This document shows, in pieces, positions 8,263 through 16,536 of a stretch of DNA of 64,000 nucleotides (within the stretch, counting starts at the first letter, position 1; the number at the start of each line of letters is the position of its first letter). The notes under the pieces are model-generated. The model was not told the origin of the DNA. It worked only from the letters and a program-made list of their open reading frames with translations, and did no database searches. The DNA is taken from the NCBI GenBank assembly GCA_038890815.1, contig JAWAFC010000001.1, positions 88,145-152,144 on the forward strand, given 5' to 3'. The DNA comes from JAWAFC01 sp038890815. GTDB taxonomy: Archaea; Micrarchaeota; Micrarchaeia; Burarchaeales; JACRGF01. The translations under genes and the position numbers were made by a program.

Positions 8263-8931
8263 TTGACTAAAGCAGTCATATTTGATTTTGACGGCGTGCT
8301 GGCTGATACACGGCAAGCAGCCATATCCGCATACAAAGAGGCACTTGCCGAAAAAGGTTATAGGATAACCTCGGAAGAAGTGAGAAGGTTCTGGGGTGGA
8401 GGACCGTTTTGGACAATAAAGCGCTTTTTTGAATCCCATGGGATAAGTAAGAGCAGAAAAGAAATCGAGGCAATAGCGAGGAGAAAAACAATTCTGCAGG
8501 TAAAGATGGTGGGGCGCAACAGACTCCTTCCGGGCGTCAAGCCTCTCCTCTCCGCGCTCAAGGGCCATGTGCTTATGGGTGTGGCAACCTCGAATAGGCT
8601 GGCGCTGGCGAAAGCATTTCTAAAGCATTACAAAATTGACAGATTTTTTAGTGCGATTGCTACCGCAGAAGCCGGGGACAGGCCAAAGCCTTTTCCAGAC
8701 CAGTACCTGAAGGCTGCCAGGCTTCTGGGAGTAAGGCCCAAGGACTGCGTGGCTGTGGAGGACATGGAGGTTGGTATCCGGGCAGCAAAGAGAGCTGGGA
8801 TGAGAGTTATCGGAGTGGCCGGAGGGCTGGAACCTGAGAAAAAGCTCAAGAGGGCAAAGCCCGATTTGTTTGTGAAGAGTCTGCGCGAAAGGAAAAAGAT
8901 CCTCCAGTTCCTCCTCATGGAAAGCCTTTAA
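8263..8931 (+). CDS. HAD-superfamily phosphatase (phosphoglycolate phosphatase/beta-phosphoglucomutase-like)
   Basis: 222 residues from a TTG start. Motif I is DFDGVLAD, motif II VATSN, motif III RPKPFPD and motif IV VEDMEVG, so all four HAD catalytic motifs are intact. An all-helical C1-type cap lies between motifs I and II. The substrate cannot be read from sequence. Its place just upstream of RuBisCO makes a phosphoglycolate or sugar-phosphate role attractive: 2-phosphoglycolate is the oxygenase by-product. That is inference. Confidence 0.85.
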   Translation: MTKAVIFDFDGVLADTRQAAISAYKEALAEKGYRITSEEVRRFWGGGPFWTIKRFFESHGISKSRKEIEAIARRKTILQVKMVGRNRLLPGVKPLLSALKGHVLMGVATSNRLALAKAFLKHYKIDRFFSAIATAEAGDRPKPFPDQYLKAARLLGVRPKDCVAVEDMEVGIRAAKRAGMRVIGVAGGLEPEKKLKRAKPDLFVKSLRERKKILQFLLMESL

Positions 8932-8953
8932 ATTACATCCGAGAAAACGCAAC

Positions 8954-10246
8954 GTGGCAAGCGAATGGTATCAGGAATTTGTTGATTTTGAGAAAAAGCC
9001 AGCGAATAGCGATCTGGTAGCTCTCTTTTACTTTGAGCCCGCCGATGGGATTTCACGCGATGAGGCGTTGGGGAGGATAGCCTCAGAGAGCTCGGTGGGG
9101 ACTTGGACAACGCTGGCCAAGCTTCCACCGAGAATAAAGAGGCTCAAGGGCGTGGCATTTGAGGCGAAGGGGAATTTTGCAAAGCTATGTTATCCGCTCG
9201 AGCTGTGGGAAAAGGGAAATATGCCACAGCTGCTGAGCGGAATTGCTGGTAACATTTTTGGGATGAAAGCGCTGGCTAACCTCAGGCTCATTGACATATC
9301 GCTGCCGAGAGAGTATGTGAGGGCTTTTAGGGGACCCCAGTTTGGAATAGGCGGGGTGCGAAAGATTTTCAGGCAGCCTAAAAGGCCGCTCACCGCAACT
9401 GTGCCAAAGCCAAAAATCGGGTTTTCTGCAAAAGAGCATTCTGAGGTAGCCTACGAGGCCTGGAGCGGTGGCATAGATCTGATTAAGGATGATGAGAACC
9501 TGAGCTCGCTGAAGTTCAACCGATTTGAGGAAAGGGTTAGGCGATGTGCCAGGATGAGGGCAAAGGCGGAAAGAGAGACGGGCGAGACCAAGAGCGCACT
9601 CTTCAACATCACGGCGGAGACGAAGGAAATGCTGAAGAGAGCAAAGCTATTGCATGATTTAGGATGGGAGTATGTTATGGTGGATGTTATGACCGTTGGG
9701 TTTGCCGGCCTCCAGAGCGTGCGCGAGGCCTGCCAGGATTACGGGTTGGCCATCCACGCGCACAGAGCCATGCATGCGGCTTTTACAAGAAATCCAAAGC
9801 ACGGCATAAGCATGCTGTGTCTGGCAAAGCTGCTGCGCCTCATTGGGGTCGACCAGCTTCACATCGGTACGGCTGTGGGAAAGCTCGTAGGAACCGAGGA
9901 GGAGGTGAAGCGCGTCAGGGATGTGATCACAAAAGAAAAGCTGGGTGAGGAGTTTCCGCTCAATCTCTCGCAGGACTGGTTCGGTATCAAGCCCGTGTTT
10001 CCAGTGTCATCAGGTGGATTACATCCGGGTCTTGTGCCGGATGTGATGGCCATGTTTGGGAACGATGTAATCATCCAGGCAGGCGGAGGGGTTCACGGCC
10101 ATCCAGATGGCACGCGCGCTGGTGCGATGGCGCTCAGACAGGCCATCGAGGCGTTCATGGCGGGAGAAAGCCTTGAGGAAAAGGCAAAAGGGCACCCTGA
10201 GCTTGCCCGCGCGCTTGCTAAGTGGGGCTATATCCGACCGAGGTGA
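8954..10246 (+). CDS. rbcL: Ribulose-1,5-bisphosphate carboxylase, form III-type large subunit
   Basis: 430 residues from a GTG start. Carboxylates RuBP to two 3-phosphoglycerates; in archaea it ends the AMP salvage pathway. Catalytic residues are present: the KPK motif (VPKPKIG, Lys152), the carbamylated Lys in IDLIKDDE (Lys178 with Asp180 and Glu181), HAHRAMH, the loop-6 Lys in GKLVG, SSGGLHPG and GGGVHGHP. It is therefore likely active rather than a RuBisCO-like protein. The two partner enzymes lie 14 kb away at 23951-26513. No small subunit is seen. Confidence 0.95.
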   Translation: MASEWYQEFVDFEKKPANSDLVALFYFEPADGISRDEALGRIASESSVGTWTTLAKLPPRIKRLKGVAFEAKGNFAKLCYPLELWEKGNMPQLLSGIAGNIFGMKALANLRLIDISLPREYVRAFRGPQFGIGGVRKIFRQPKRPLTATVPKPKIGFSAKEHSEVAYEAWSGGIDLIKDDENLSSLKFNRFEERVRRCARMRAKAERETGETKSALFNITAETKEMLKRAKLLHDLGWEYVMVDVMTVGFAGLQSVREACQDYGLAIHAHRAMHAAFTRNPKHGISMLCLAKLLRLIGVDQLHIGTAVGKLVGTEEEVKRVRDVITKEKLGEEFPLNLSQDWFGIKPVFPVSSGGLHPGLVPDVMAMFGNDVIIQAGGGVHGHPDGTRAGAMALRQAIEAFMAGESLEEKAKGHPELARALAKWGYIRPR

Positions 10247-10250
10247 GGGA

Positions 10251-10586
10251 ATGAGGCGCACGGCGCTGAGGCAGAGGCTAGAGAGGGAGATCGCGAAGCT
10301 TGAAAAACAGGCAGAAGACCTGGAGGACTTGCATGAAAGCTTCACCGAACTGATTGTGGATTTGGAAAGGATTGTTGGGGAAATGTACAAAAGGCTACTG
10401 GAAAAAGAGGGTGCGAGAAAACCAGGCATCGCGCTCATTGAAAATTTTGTCTCGAGCGGGGAGAGCTCGCTCGTGCTCAGGGCAGATGCAATCCCCGAAA
10501 AGGAATACGCGAGATTCCTTGAGGAATTCAACGGCTTTCGAAAAAAATTGGAGGCGAGGCCTGCAGATGCGCAGGCGCCTCGTTAA
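10251..10586 (+). CDS. Small helical/coiled-coil protein of unknown function
   Basis: 111 residues starting MRRTALRQRLEREIAKLEK, with a GGTGAGG site just before the ATG. The first 60 residues are heptad-like and charged (LEKQAEDLEDLHESFTELIVDLERIVGEMYKRLLEK). The rest is mixed and ends Ala/Pro-rich. It follows rbcL by four bases and is probably co-transcribed, but nothing in it points to a RuBisCO function. Confidence 0.65.
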   Translation: MRRTALRQRLEREIAKLEKQAEDLEDLHESFTELIVDLERIVGEMYKRLLEKEGARKPGIALIENFVSSGESSLVLRADAIPEKEYARFLEEFNGFRKKLEARPADAQAPR

Positions 10587-10690
10587 GTTTTTAAATTCGT
10601 TTGATATAATGTTGATAGTGAGCATGCTGTTTGGTCGTGCGAAACAGATGGCTGTTTCTCTTCTTGTTAGTGTAGTTGTCCTTAGATAAA

Positions 10691-10718
10691 GCTCAAGTCG
10701 CCCATTTCCGGCTTGAGC
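10691..10718 (+). promoter_or_regulatory. Hairpin in the ilvB leader
   Basis: GCTCAAG and CTTGAGC form a perfect stem (8 bp with the flanking A/T pair) around a 14-nt loop. It lies in an otherwise empty 194-nt stretch between 10586 and ilvB. A TATA-like TTTTTAAATT at about 10588-10597 would start a roughly 160-nt leader, unusually long for this genome where most genes look leaderless. A role in controlling ilvB is inferred. Confidence 0.45.
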
Positions 10719-10733
10719 TCCGAGGTGCAAAAT

Positions 10734-10784
10734 ATGAGCAGACAAAAGAGGATAAAAAACTTGCATGAGAGGTGTAAGCCGTGA
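10734..10784 (+). CDS. Possible 16-residue leader peptide upstream of ilvB
   Basis: ATG at 10734 follows GAGGTG at ideal distance and encodes MSRQKRIKNLHERCKP. Its TGA overlaps the ilvB GTG (GTGA), so translation of the two would be coupled. It holds only one Ile and one Leu, so it is not a classic branched-chain attenuator peptide. It may be chance. Confidence 0.35.
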   Translation: MSRQKRIKNLHERCKP

Positions 10785-12514
10785 GGATGAAAGGGGCGAG
10801 GGCTATCTGCGAGGCCCTCAAAAAAGAGAAAGTTAAGCACATTTTCGGCCTCCCGGGAGGGGCCATCATGCCATTTTACGATGCTCTGCTGGATTATCCG
10901 GAGATAACGCACTATCTGGTGAGGCATGAGCAGGGGGCAGCCCATGCCGCTGAAGGGTATGCCCGAGCCAGCGGAAAAGTTGGGGTGTGTGTGGCCACGA
11001 GCGGACCTGGCGCAACGAATTTGACCACAGGCCTGGCAGACGCGTACATGGACAGTGTGCCCATCATCGCAATGACAGGGCAGGTTATTCGAAGTCTGAT
11101 AGGCAATGACGCCTTCCAAGAAGCAGATATTTTCGGAATAACCATGCCCATCACAAAACATAACTTCAAGGTCATGAATCCGGAGGAGTTGCCGAAGATA
11201 CTGAAAATGGCCTTTACCATAGCGACTGCAGGAAGACCGGGGCCGGTGGCGATCGATCTACCCAAAGATGTCCAGAATGCCGAGATCGAGTTTAATTACC
11301 CTGAAACGATAACCATCCCGGGTTACCAGCCGAAGTACGAGCCCCATCCCATCCAGGTGAAGAAGGCGGTGGAAGTTCTGATCTCGGCAGAGAGACCGGT
11401 CATACTCGCTGGCGGTGGAGTCATCATCTCAGGCGCGCACAAAGAAATAGCGAGGCTCAGCGAGGTATTGTTCGCTCCTGTTGTCTACACGCTCATGGCC
11501 AAAGGGGTGATGGACGACACGCACCCGTTGTGTCTGGGACCTGTTGGAATGCATGGGAGGATAGGAGCGAACACCGCGCTCACTCTGGCCGATGTCGTGT
11601 TGGCGGTGGGATGTAGGTTTGATGACAGAGTGACCGGGGACATCAGATATTTCGCTCCGCACGCGAAAATAATTCACGTCGACATCGATGCCGCCGAGAT
11701 AGGCAAAAATGTGAAAGCAGACGTGCCCATTCAAGGAGATGCCAAAAGGGCGCTCACCGCGATACTCGCCGGGCTGGAGAAAGCGAAGAAAAAGGAAAGC
11801 GAGTGGAGCCGAAGATGCAGGGAACTCAAGGAGGCATGCAACTGCAACTACGGCGCGCTGGAAAATGTGCCTCTTCACCCAGCAAGAGTCATTAAGGAGC
11901 TGAATCAGCACGTTCCAAAAGAGAGGACAATTTTTGTCACGGAGGTGGGGCAGAACCAAATGTGGGCCATGCACTTCATTGAGGCAGGAGAGCCGAGGCA
12001 TTTCATCTCCAGTGGCGGCCTTGGCACCATGGGATTCGGACTACCGGCTTCCATTGGGGCAAAAGCCGCAAGGCCGGATATGCACGTGATCGACATCGCA
12101 GGAGACGGGAGCGTGCTGATGACGAACCAAGAGATCGCAACAAGCGTGCATTATGGATTGCCTGTTCTCATATGCATTCTCAACAACGGTTGGCTTGGTA
12201 TGGTCAAGCAGTGGCAGAAGCTATTCATGGAAAAACGCTACTCGCACACCAAGCTGCACCCGCTCCCTGACTTCGTCAAGCTTTTCCAGAGCTATGGCGG
12301 AGACGGAGAGAGAGTGGAGAGGCCGAGCGAGCTTAAAGAAGCGATAAAGAGGGGATTGAAAAGCGATGTCATATACGCGCTTGACATTGTCATAGACCCA
12401 GAGATCGATGTGTTGCCCATGGTGCCGGCCGGCGGTCGCAATGATAGGATGATCCCGAGCCCGCTGTGCAGCAAGGTGGAGGCGCTGTCGAGGAAAATGC
12501 TGGGAATTGGGTGA
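10781..12514 (+). CDS. ilvB: Acetolactate synthase, large (catalytic) subunit
   Basis: 577 residues. Condenses pyruvate (or pyruvate plus 2-ketobutyrate) to acetolactate using thiamine diphosphate; first committed step to Val, Leu and Ile. The TPP-activating Glu is in VRHEQGAAH. The central FAD-type domain shows VILAGGG and CRFDDRVTG. The C-terminal TPP site is GDGSVLMTNQE with the closing NN (ILNNGWLG). Start is the GTG at 10781 after GAGAGGTG; ATG 10787 is possible. First gene of the ilv cluster. Confidence 0.97.
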   Translation: MRMKGARAICEALKKEKVKHIFGLPGGAIMPFYDALLDYPEITHYLVRHEQGAAHAAEGYARASGKVGVCVATSGPGATNLTTGLADAYMDSVPIIAMTGQVIRSLIGNDAFQEADIFGITMPITKHNFKVMNPEELPKILKMAFTIATAGRPGPVAIDLPKDVQNAEIEFNYPETITIPGYQPKYEPHPIQVKKAVEVLISAERPVILAGGGVIISGAHKEIARLSEVLFAPVVYTLMAKGVMDDTHPLCLGPVGMHGRIGANTALTLADVVLAVGCRFDDRVTGDIRYFAPHAKIIHVDIDAAEIGKNVKADVPIQGDAKRALTAILAGLEKAKKKESEWSRRCRELKEACNCNYGALENVPLHPARVIKELNQHVPKERTIFVTEVGQNQMWAMHFIEAGEPRHFISSGGLGTMGFGLPASIGAKAARPDMHVIDIAGDGSVLMTNQEIATSVHYGLPVLICILNNGWLGMVKQWQKLFMEKRYSHTKLHPLPDFVKLFQSYGGDGERVERPSELKEAIKRGLKSDVIYALDIVIDPEIDVLPMVPAGGRNDRMIPSPLCSKVEALSRKMLGIG

Positions 12515-12518
12515 GGTT

Positions 12519-13028
12519 ATGGCAGGCAACGCGAAGGGAAATGGAACGCCGCACGAGCACATCTTGTCACTTCTCGTGGAGGATAAGTTTGGCGTGCTGC
12601 AGAGAATCTCGGGAGTGTTTTCCAGGCGAGGATTCAACATGAACACGATTACTGTGGGAAAGACTGAGAAGCCCGGCCTCTCGCGCATGACAATCACGAC
12701 AACGGGGGATGACCACACCGTGGAGCAGATCATAAAGCAGCTCAGCAAGCTGGTGGAGACAATTAAAGTTGCAGAACTAGACCCTGCCAGGGCTGTGACG
12801 AGGGAAATCGTGCTCGCAAAAATACACGTGAAGGATTTTGCCGCGAGGAATGAGCTCATGAACTTTACCAACATATTCAGGGGGAGGGTGGTTGATGTGA
12901 GTGCTAATTCGATGATCGTTGAGGTGACCGGGCCAGCTGACAAAATAGACGCCTTTGTTGAGCTCATCAGACCATTCGGCATAAAGGAAATGGTGAGAAC
13001 GGGCATCACCGCTCTGTCGCGGGATTGA
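12519..13028 (+). CDS. ilvN: Acetolactate synthase, small (regulatory) subunit
   Basis: 169 residues. The N-terminal ACT domain (HILSLLVEDKFGVLQRISGVFSRRGFN) binds valine and gives feedback inhibition of IlvB. The second half (IVLAKIHVKDFAARNELMNF onward) is the usual C-terminal domain of IlvN/IlvH. It starts four bases after the ilvB stop with GGTGAGG as binding site. The Asn of the first ACT loop, needed for valine binding in relatives, is present (GFNMNTI). Confidence 0.96.
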   Translation: MAGNAKGNGTPHEHILSLLVEDKFGVLQRISGVFSRRGFNMNTITVGKTEKPGLSRMTITTTGDDHTVEQIIKQLSKLVETIKVAELDPARAVTREIVLAKIHVKDFAARNELMNFTNIFRGRVVDVSANSMIVEVTGPADKIDAFVELIRPFGIKEMVRTGITALSRD

Positions 13029-13038
13029 GAGGGTTTGC

Positions 13039-13494
13039 TTGAAATCTAAAGAATTGAAGATGGGGAGGCTGATCGCTGTCAAGTTCGAACCCGAGGAGGA
13101 GATTATCGGAGGGCTGGAGCGGGTGTGCGCCACACACAGCATCCGCTCTGGAGTGATTTGGGGAATCGGCGCGTTGAGAGAGGCCGAATTGATCACGGCC
13201 GCGAGCACCAAAAGACTCAACCCGCAAACCGACGTGCTTAGAGGGCCAATTGAAATCGCGTGCGCGCACGGGAATGTCTCGCTGAAAAACGGAAAGCCAG
13301 CCGTGCATCTGCATGCGACGCTCAGCCTGCTCGCCGACAATGACGCAGGGCAGAGGCCAGGCGTGAAAAAGACGCTTTCGACGCATATCGCGAGGGGGAT
13401 AGTCTCGCTCACGGGCGAGTTCTTTATTCTTGAGACGGGCGCGCTTTCCAGAGAATTGGATGAGAGGATTAAAATGTTTGTTTGGAAATTATAG
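13039..13494 (+). CDS. PPC (DUF296/PD1-like) domain protein
   Basis: 151 residues from a TTG start after GAGAGGG. It shows the PPC pattern: KFEPEEEIIGGLERVCATHSIRSGVIWGIGALREAEL, then HGNVSLKNGKPAVHLHATLS and a GEFFILETG strand. HLHA carries the conserved His pair thought to bind metal. In plants the domain sits in AT-hook proteins and forms trimers; free-standing archaeal copies are uncharacterised. Its position between ilvN and ilvC suggests control or support of branched-chain synthesis, but that is inference. Confidence 0.85.
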   Translation: MKSKELKMGRLIAVKFEPEEEIIGGLERVCATHSIRSGVIWGIGALREAELITAASTKRLNPQTDVLRGPIEIACAHGNVSLKNGKPAVHLHATLSLLADNDAGQRPGVKKTLSTHIARGIVSLTGEFFILETGALSRELDERIKMFVWKL

Positions 13495-13499
13495 GGGGG

Positions 13500-14498
13500 A
13501 TGAGCATGGGCATGAAGATATATCACGACAAGGATGTTGATGTGAGGGTGCTGAGAGGCAGGACAATTGCGGTCATAGGCTACGGCATACAGGGGGCCGC
13601 CCAGGCACAAAACCTACGCGATTCTGGAGAAAAAGTCATCGTGGGTGCGCGCCAAGGAGGACCGAGTTGGGAAAGGGCGAAAAAGGATGGTATGGAGGTA
13701 GCGAGCGTTGAGGAAGCTGCCCGGAGAGGCGACATCATTTTCATGCTCACCCCAGATATGACGCAGAAGGAGGTTTATGAGAGATTTGTGAAAAAGCATT
13801 TAGGTAAGGGAGATGTGTTATATTTCTCGCACGGGTTCAACATAACCTTCGGGAGGATAGTCCCGCCCAGCGATGTCGATGTCATAATGGTAGCGCCCAA
13901 GGGACCGGGCAAGAAAGTGAGGGAAACCTATCTGCAGGGATTCGGCACGCCCGCGCTGTTCGCAGTGCATCAGAATGCGAGCGGCAAGGCCAAAGAGATC
14001 GCGCTAGCACTCGCAAAGCAGATGGGCTTCACGAGAGCCGGCGTGTTCGAAGCAACTTTTGACCAGGAGACTTATTCAGACCTTTTCGGGGAACAGACTG
14101 TCCTGTGCGGTGGGCTGACCGAGCTCATTAAGGCAGGCTATGAGACGCTTGTGGAGGATGGTTTTCCCCCGGTTGTGGCTTATTTTGAGGTGTTGCACGA
14201 GATAAAGCTCATTTCCGACCTAATCCACGAGGGCGGGTTAGAGTACATGTGGAGCCGCGTCAGCGAGACCGCGCGTTACGGCGGTCGGACAAGGGGCCCG
14301 CGCGTCATAGATGCGCATGTCAGAGAAAACATGAAGCGGATCCTTGAGGAGATAAAGAGTGGGCAGTTTGCCAAAGAATGGATTGCCGAGTACGAAAGTG
14401 GCATGAAGGTATTTGAGAAACTGAGGAGAGAGGGAAGCGCGCATCCCATTGAAAAAGTTGGTGCTGAAATCAGGAAAATGTTCGAGTTCAAACGCTAA
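13500..14498 (+). CDS. ilvC: Ketol-acid reductoisomerase
   Basis: 332 residues, class I length. Converts acetolactate to dihydroxyisovalerate with Mg2+ and NAD(P)H. The Rossmann motif is GYGIQGAAQAQNLRDSG; the following GARQGGPSWERA loop is of the NADP-selective type. The catalytic domain shows the metal ligands in DLFGEQTVLCGG and the E..H..KLISDLI segment. Start chosen at ATG 13500 (MSMGMKIYHDKD) after AGGGGGG. The last 11 bases overlap the convergent HD-GYP-like gene. No ilvD or ilvE-type partner is adjacent, although the aminotransferase at 16.5 kb could serve. Confidence 0.96.
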   Translation: MSMGMKIYHDKDVDVRVLRGRTIAVIGYGIQGAAQAQNLRDSGEKVIVGARQGGPSWERAKKDGMEVASVEEAARRGDIIFMLTPDMTQKEVYERFVKKHLGKGDVLYFSHGFNITFGRIVPPSDVDVIMVAPKGPGKKVRETYLQGFGTPALFAVHQNASGKAKEIALALAKQMGFTRAGVFEATFDQETYSDLFGEQTVLCGGLTELIKAGYETLVEDGFPPVVAYFEVLHEIKLISDLIHEGGLEYMWSRVSETARYGGRTRGPRVIDAHVRENMKRILEEIKSGQFAKEWIAEYESGMKVFEKLRREGSAHPIEKVGAEIRKMFEFKR

Positions 14499-15660
14499 CA
14501 TGTTGCTCAATCCGGATGTTTTCCAGGTGCAACCGCCTGTAGATGGCGAGCGCTCGCCTGGCATGCTCCTCATGCTGTTCGGCCAGCACGGACTCAAGCG
14601 CGCGCCAGCGCGTGCGGTTGTTGGGATTTATCCACTTGGCAAATTCGGCAATGGCGTCCGCATCGTAGGCGATGTCCAGCTTATGGATAAACTGCCACGC
14701 CAGCTCATCCGATAGCGTTGAAATTATCTTATTGGGATGTCCGGCAGGCAATGCATACTCGCGCGCCATCTCCATGAAATCGTCCGACATGCCGGGCATC
14801 GCCCTCAGCAGCACGCCGCGTGGCGTGGCATCAAATCGTTTGCCTGCCCTCGCCATCAGCTTATCCAGCACGTCTCCCGGGATTGCGTAAATTGCGTTTA
14901 TAAGAGCTTTCACAACATTGGGATCGAACTCCCGCCCAGCGAGCTCTATCATGTGCGCGATGACGTCCTCGGGAGTGAAGATGGTATTGCGGTAAAAGCG
15001 GTGGTGTACCATGGCCGAAAAAGCGTCGGCAACTTTGAGTATCCTGCCTCCAAGCGGGATGCGCTCGCCCGAAAGGCCGGCCGGATAGCCTGCAAATTTT
15101 GACATCGTATCGCCATCAAACCGTTCGTGGTGCGCACTCACATTGCGGACAATGAGCTCTCGCTCAGGAACGCGGGTGGCGTTGATGATGGCGACCGAAA
15201 AATCAAGATGCTGCCTCAGCAGTTCTCTCTCCCACTCGGTAAGTCTTTTGGACCAAAGGGGCTTCCTTTCTTCCTTGCGAAGAATGCGGGTGGGTATCGG
15301 GAGCTTGCCCACATCGTGAACAAAACCGGATACGAGCATGATGTCGGGCGCCAGCTCGTCCTCCGCGTGGCCCGCCCGTGCCATAGACAGCGTGATCGCA
15401 AGCGCGAGTTTTGCCACCTCCCTGCTGTGTGCCGGCTTGTGCAGCCACCGCTCACCAAGAGTGGTCTTTCGCATGAAATGCCCGCTCACCCAATCAACGA
15501 GCTCCTCGAGCGAAGTAAGCGAACGCGCTTCGGCCTCCAGAGCGGTGAGGGCGCGGCTGACACGGGCTTTTATCAGCCGCTTTCTCAGCGAGCCGTCAAA
15601 AAACCAGCGGGACCAATTGGATGGTTGCTGCCGTGAGGAGAATCGTGCGTGCGCCAACAT
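14488..15660 (-). CDS. HD-GYP-like phosphohydrolase with an insert in the GYP motif
   Basis: 390 residues. The HD core shows HSREVAKLA, VHDVGKLPIPTRILRKEE, a distal HHERFDG, then AGYPAGLSGERIPLGGRILKVADAFSAMVHHRFYR, the layout of HD-GYP cyclic-di-GMP phosphodiesterases. Between the DG and GYP elements there are six extra residues (DTMSKFA). The N-terminal 60 and C-terminal 120 residues are helical and unassigned. TTTTAAATT on the minus strand lies 28 bases before the ATG, so it is leaderless. Cyclic-di-GMP signalling is rare in archaea and the substrate may differ. Confidence 0.78.
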   Translation of the reverse strand: MLAHARFSSRQQPSNWSRWFFDGSLRKRLIKARVSRALTALEAEARSLTSLEELVDWVSGHFMRKTTLGERWLHKPAHSREVAKLALAITLSMARAGHAEDELAPDIMLVSGFVHDVGKLPIPTRILRKEERKPLWSKRLTEWERELLRQHLDFSVAIINATRVPERELIVRNVSAHHERFDGDTMSKFAGYPAGLSGERIPLGGRILKVADAFSAMVHHRFYRNTIFTPEDVIAHMIELAGREFDPNVVKALINAIYAIPGDVLDKLMARAGKRFDATPRGVLLRAMPGMSDDFMEMAREYALPAGHPNKIISTLSDELAWQFIHKLDIAYDADAIAEFAKWINPNNRTRWRALESVLAEQHEEHARRALAIYRRLHLENIRIEQHVSV

Positions 15661-15664
15661 TCAA

Positions 15665-15692
15665 TTTTTTAAGGGTTCAAGGAATTTAAAAT
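15665..15692. promoter_or_regulatory. Divergent leaderless promoter pair
   Basis: TTTTTTAAG at 15665-15673 lies about 26 bases before the FAH-family ATG on the plus strand. TTTTAAATT, read on the minus strand at 15684-15692, lies about 28 bases before the HD-GYP ATG. The two TATA-like boxes occupy the whole 33-base gap. Confidence 0.6.
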
Positions 15693-15693
15693 C

Positions 15694-16494
15694 ATGCACC
15701 ATAGATACGGTACCGTGCTGTGGCGCGGCAGGCCGTGCGCGTGCGTTTTTGGAGAAGACAGCATCAAGCTGCTCGGAGAGGGCTCGCTCAAGCAGTTCAT
15801 TCAAGAAAACGCGCTGGAGAGGGCATTCCCCACGGCCGAGGTGGGATACAAGGAAGTCCGTTTTCTTCCCCCGATTCCCGACCCGCAGAAGATAATATGT
15901 GTGGGGTTGAACTATGTGGACCATGCCGAAGAGCTGAAAAGGAAAAAACTGCTCACGAGCCTGCCGGATGAACCGGTGATCTTCCTGAAGCCTCCCTCTT
16001 CTCTCACAGGACACGGGGGAAAAATCATTTGGCCGAAAGCCTCACGAAGGGTGGATTACGAGGGGGAGCTCGCCGTGGTGATAGGAAAAAGATGCAAGGG
16101 GATAAAGGCGAGCAAGGCAAAGCAATGTGTGCTCGGATATGCATGCTTCAACGATGTGACCGCGCGTGACATCCAGAAAAAAGATGTACAGTGGACAAGG
16201 GCAAAAAGCTTTGATACCTTCTCGCCTTTTGGCCCGTGGATAGCCACGGGGATAGATGCGAGCGATTTGCGCATTCAGACAATTCTCAACGGAAAGGTGG
16301 TGCAGGATTCGAGCACCGCAAACATGATTTTCTCTGTTCCGAAACTCATCGCATTCATTTCGAGCATCATGACGCTCGAGCCGGGCGATATAATTGCAAC
16401 CGGAACTCCCGCTGGAGTAGGGCCTCTGAAAAAGGGGGATATGGTTAAGGTGAAGGTGTGGGGAGTTGGCGAGCTCGAAAACCGAGTAGCGTAG
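15694..16494 (+). CDS. Fumarylacetoacetate hydrolase-family enzyme
   Basis: 266 residues. The FAH core starts near residue 65 with KIICVGLNYVDHAEEL. Metal-binding acids are in DYEGELAVVIG and NDVTARD, with the basic and Gln residues of the family near VQWTRAKSFDTFSPFGPWI and a GTPAGVG turn. An N-terminal 60-residue extension is usual in this group, which includes acylpyruvases, oxaloacetate decarboxylase/tautomerase and 2-hydroxyhepta-2,4-diene-1,7-dioate isomerases. The exact substrate cannot be told. Leaderless start. Confidence 0.88.
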   Translation: MHHRYGTVLWRGRPCACVFGEDSIKLLGEGSLKQFIQENALERAFPTAEVGYKEVRFLPPIPDPQKIICVGLNYVDHAEELKRKKLLTSLPDEPVIFLKPPSSLTGHGGKIIWPKASRRVDYEGELAVVIGKRCKGIKASKAKQCVLGYACFNDVTARDIQKKDVQWTRAKSFDTFSPFGPWIATGIDASDLRIQTILNGKVVQDSSTANMIFSVPKLIAFISSIMTLEPGDIIATGTPAGVGPLKKGDMVKVKVWGVGELENRVA

Positions 16495-16536
16495 TTTAAA
16501 AACCATTAAAAGCCTGTCCCTGCAAAATTCACCTTC

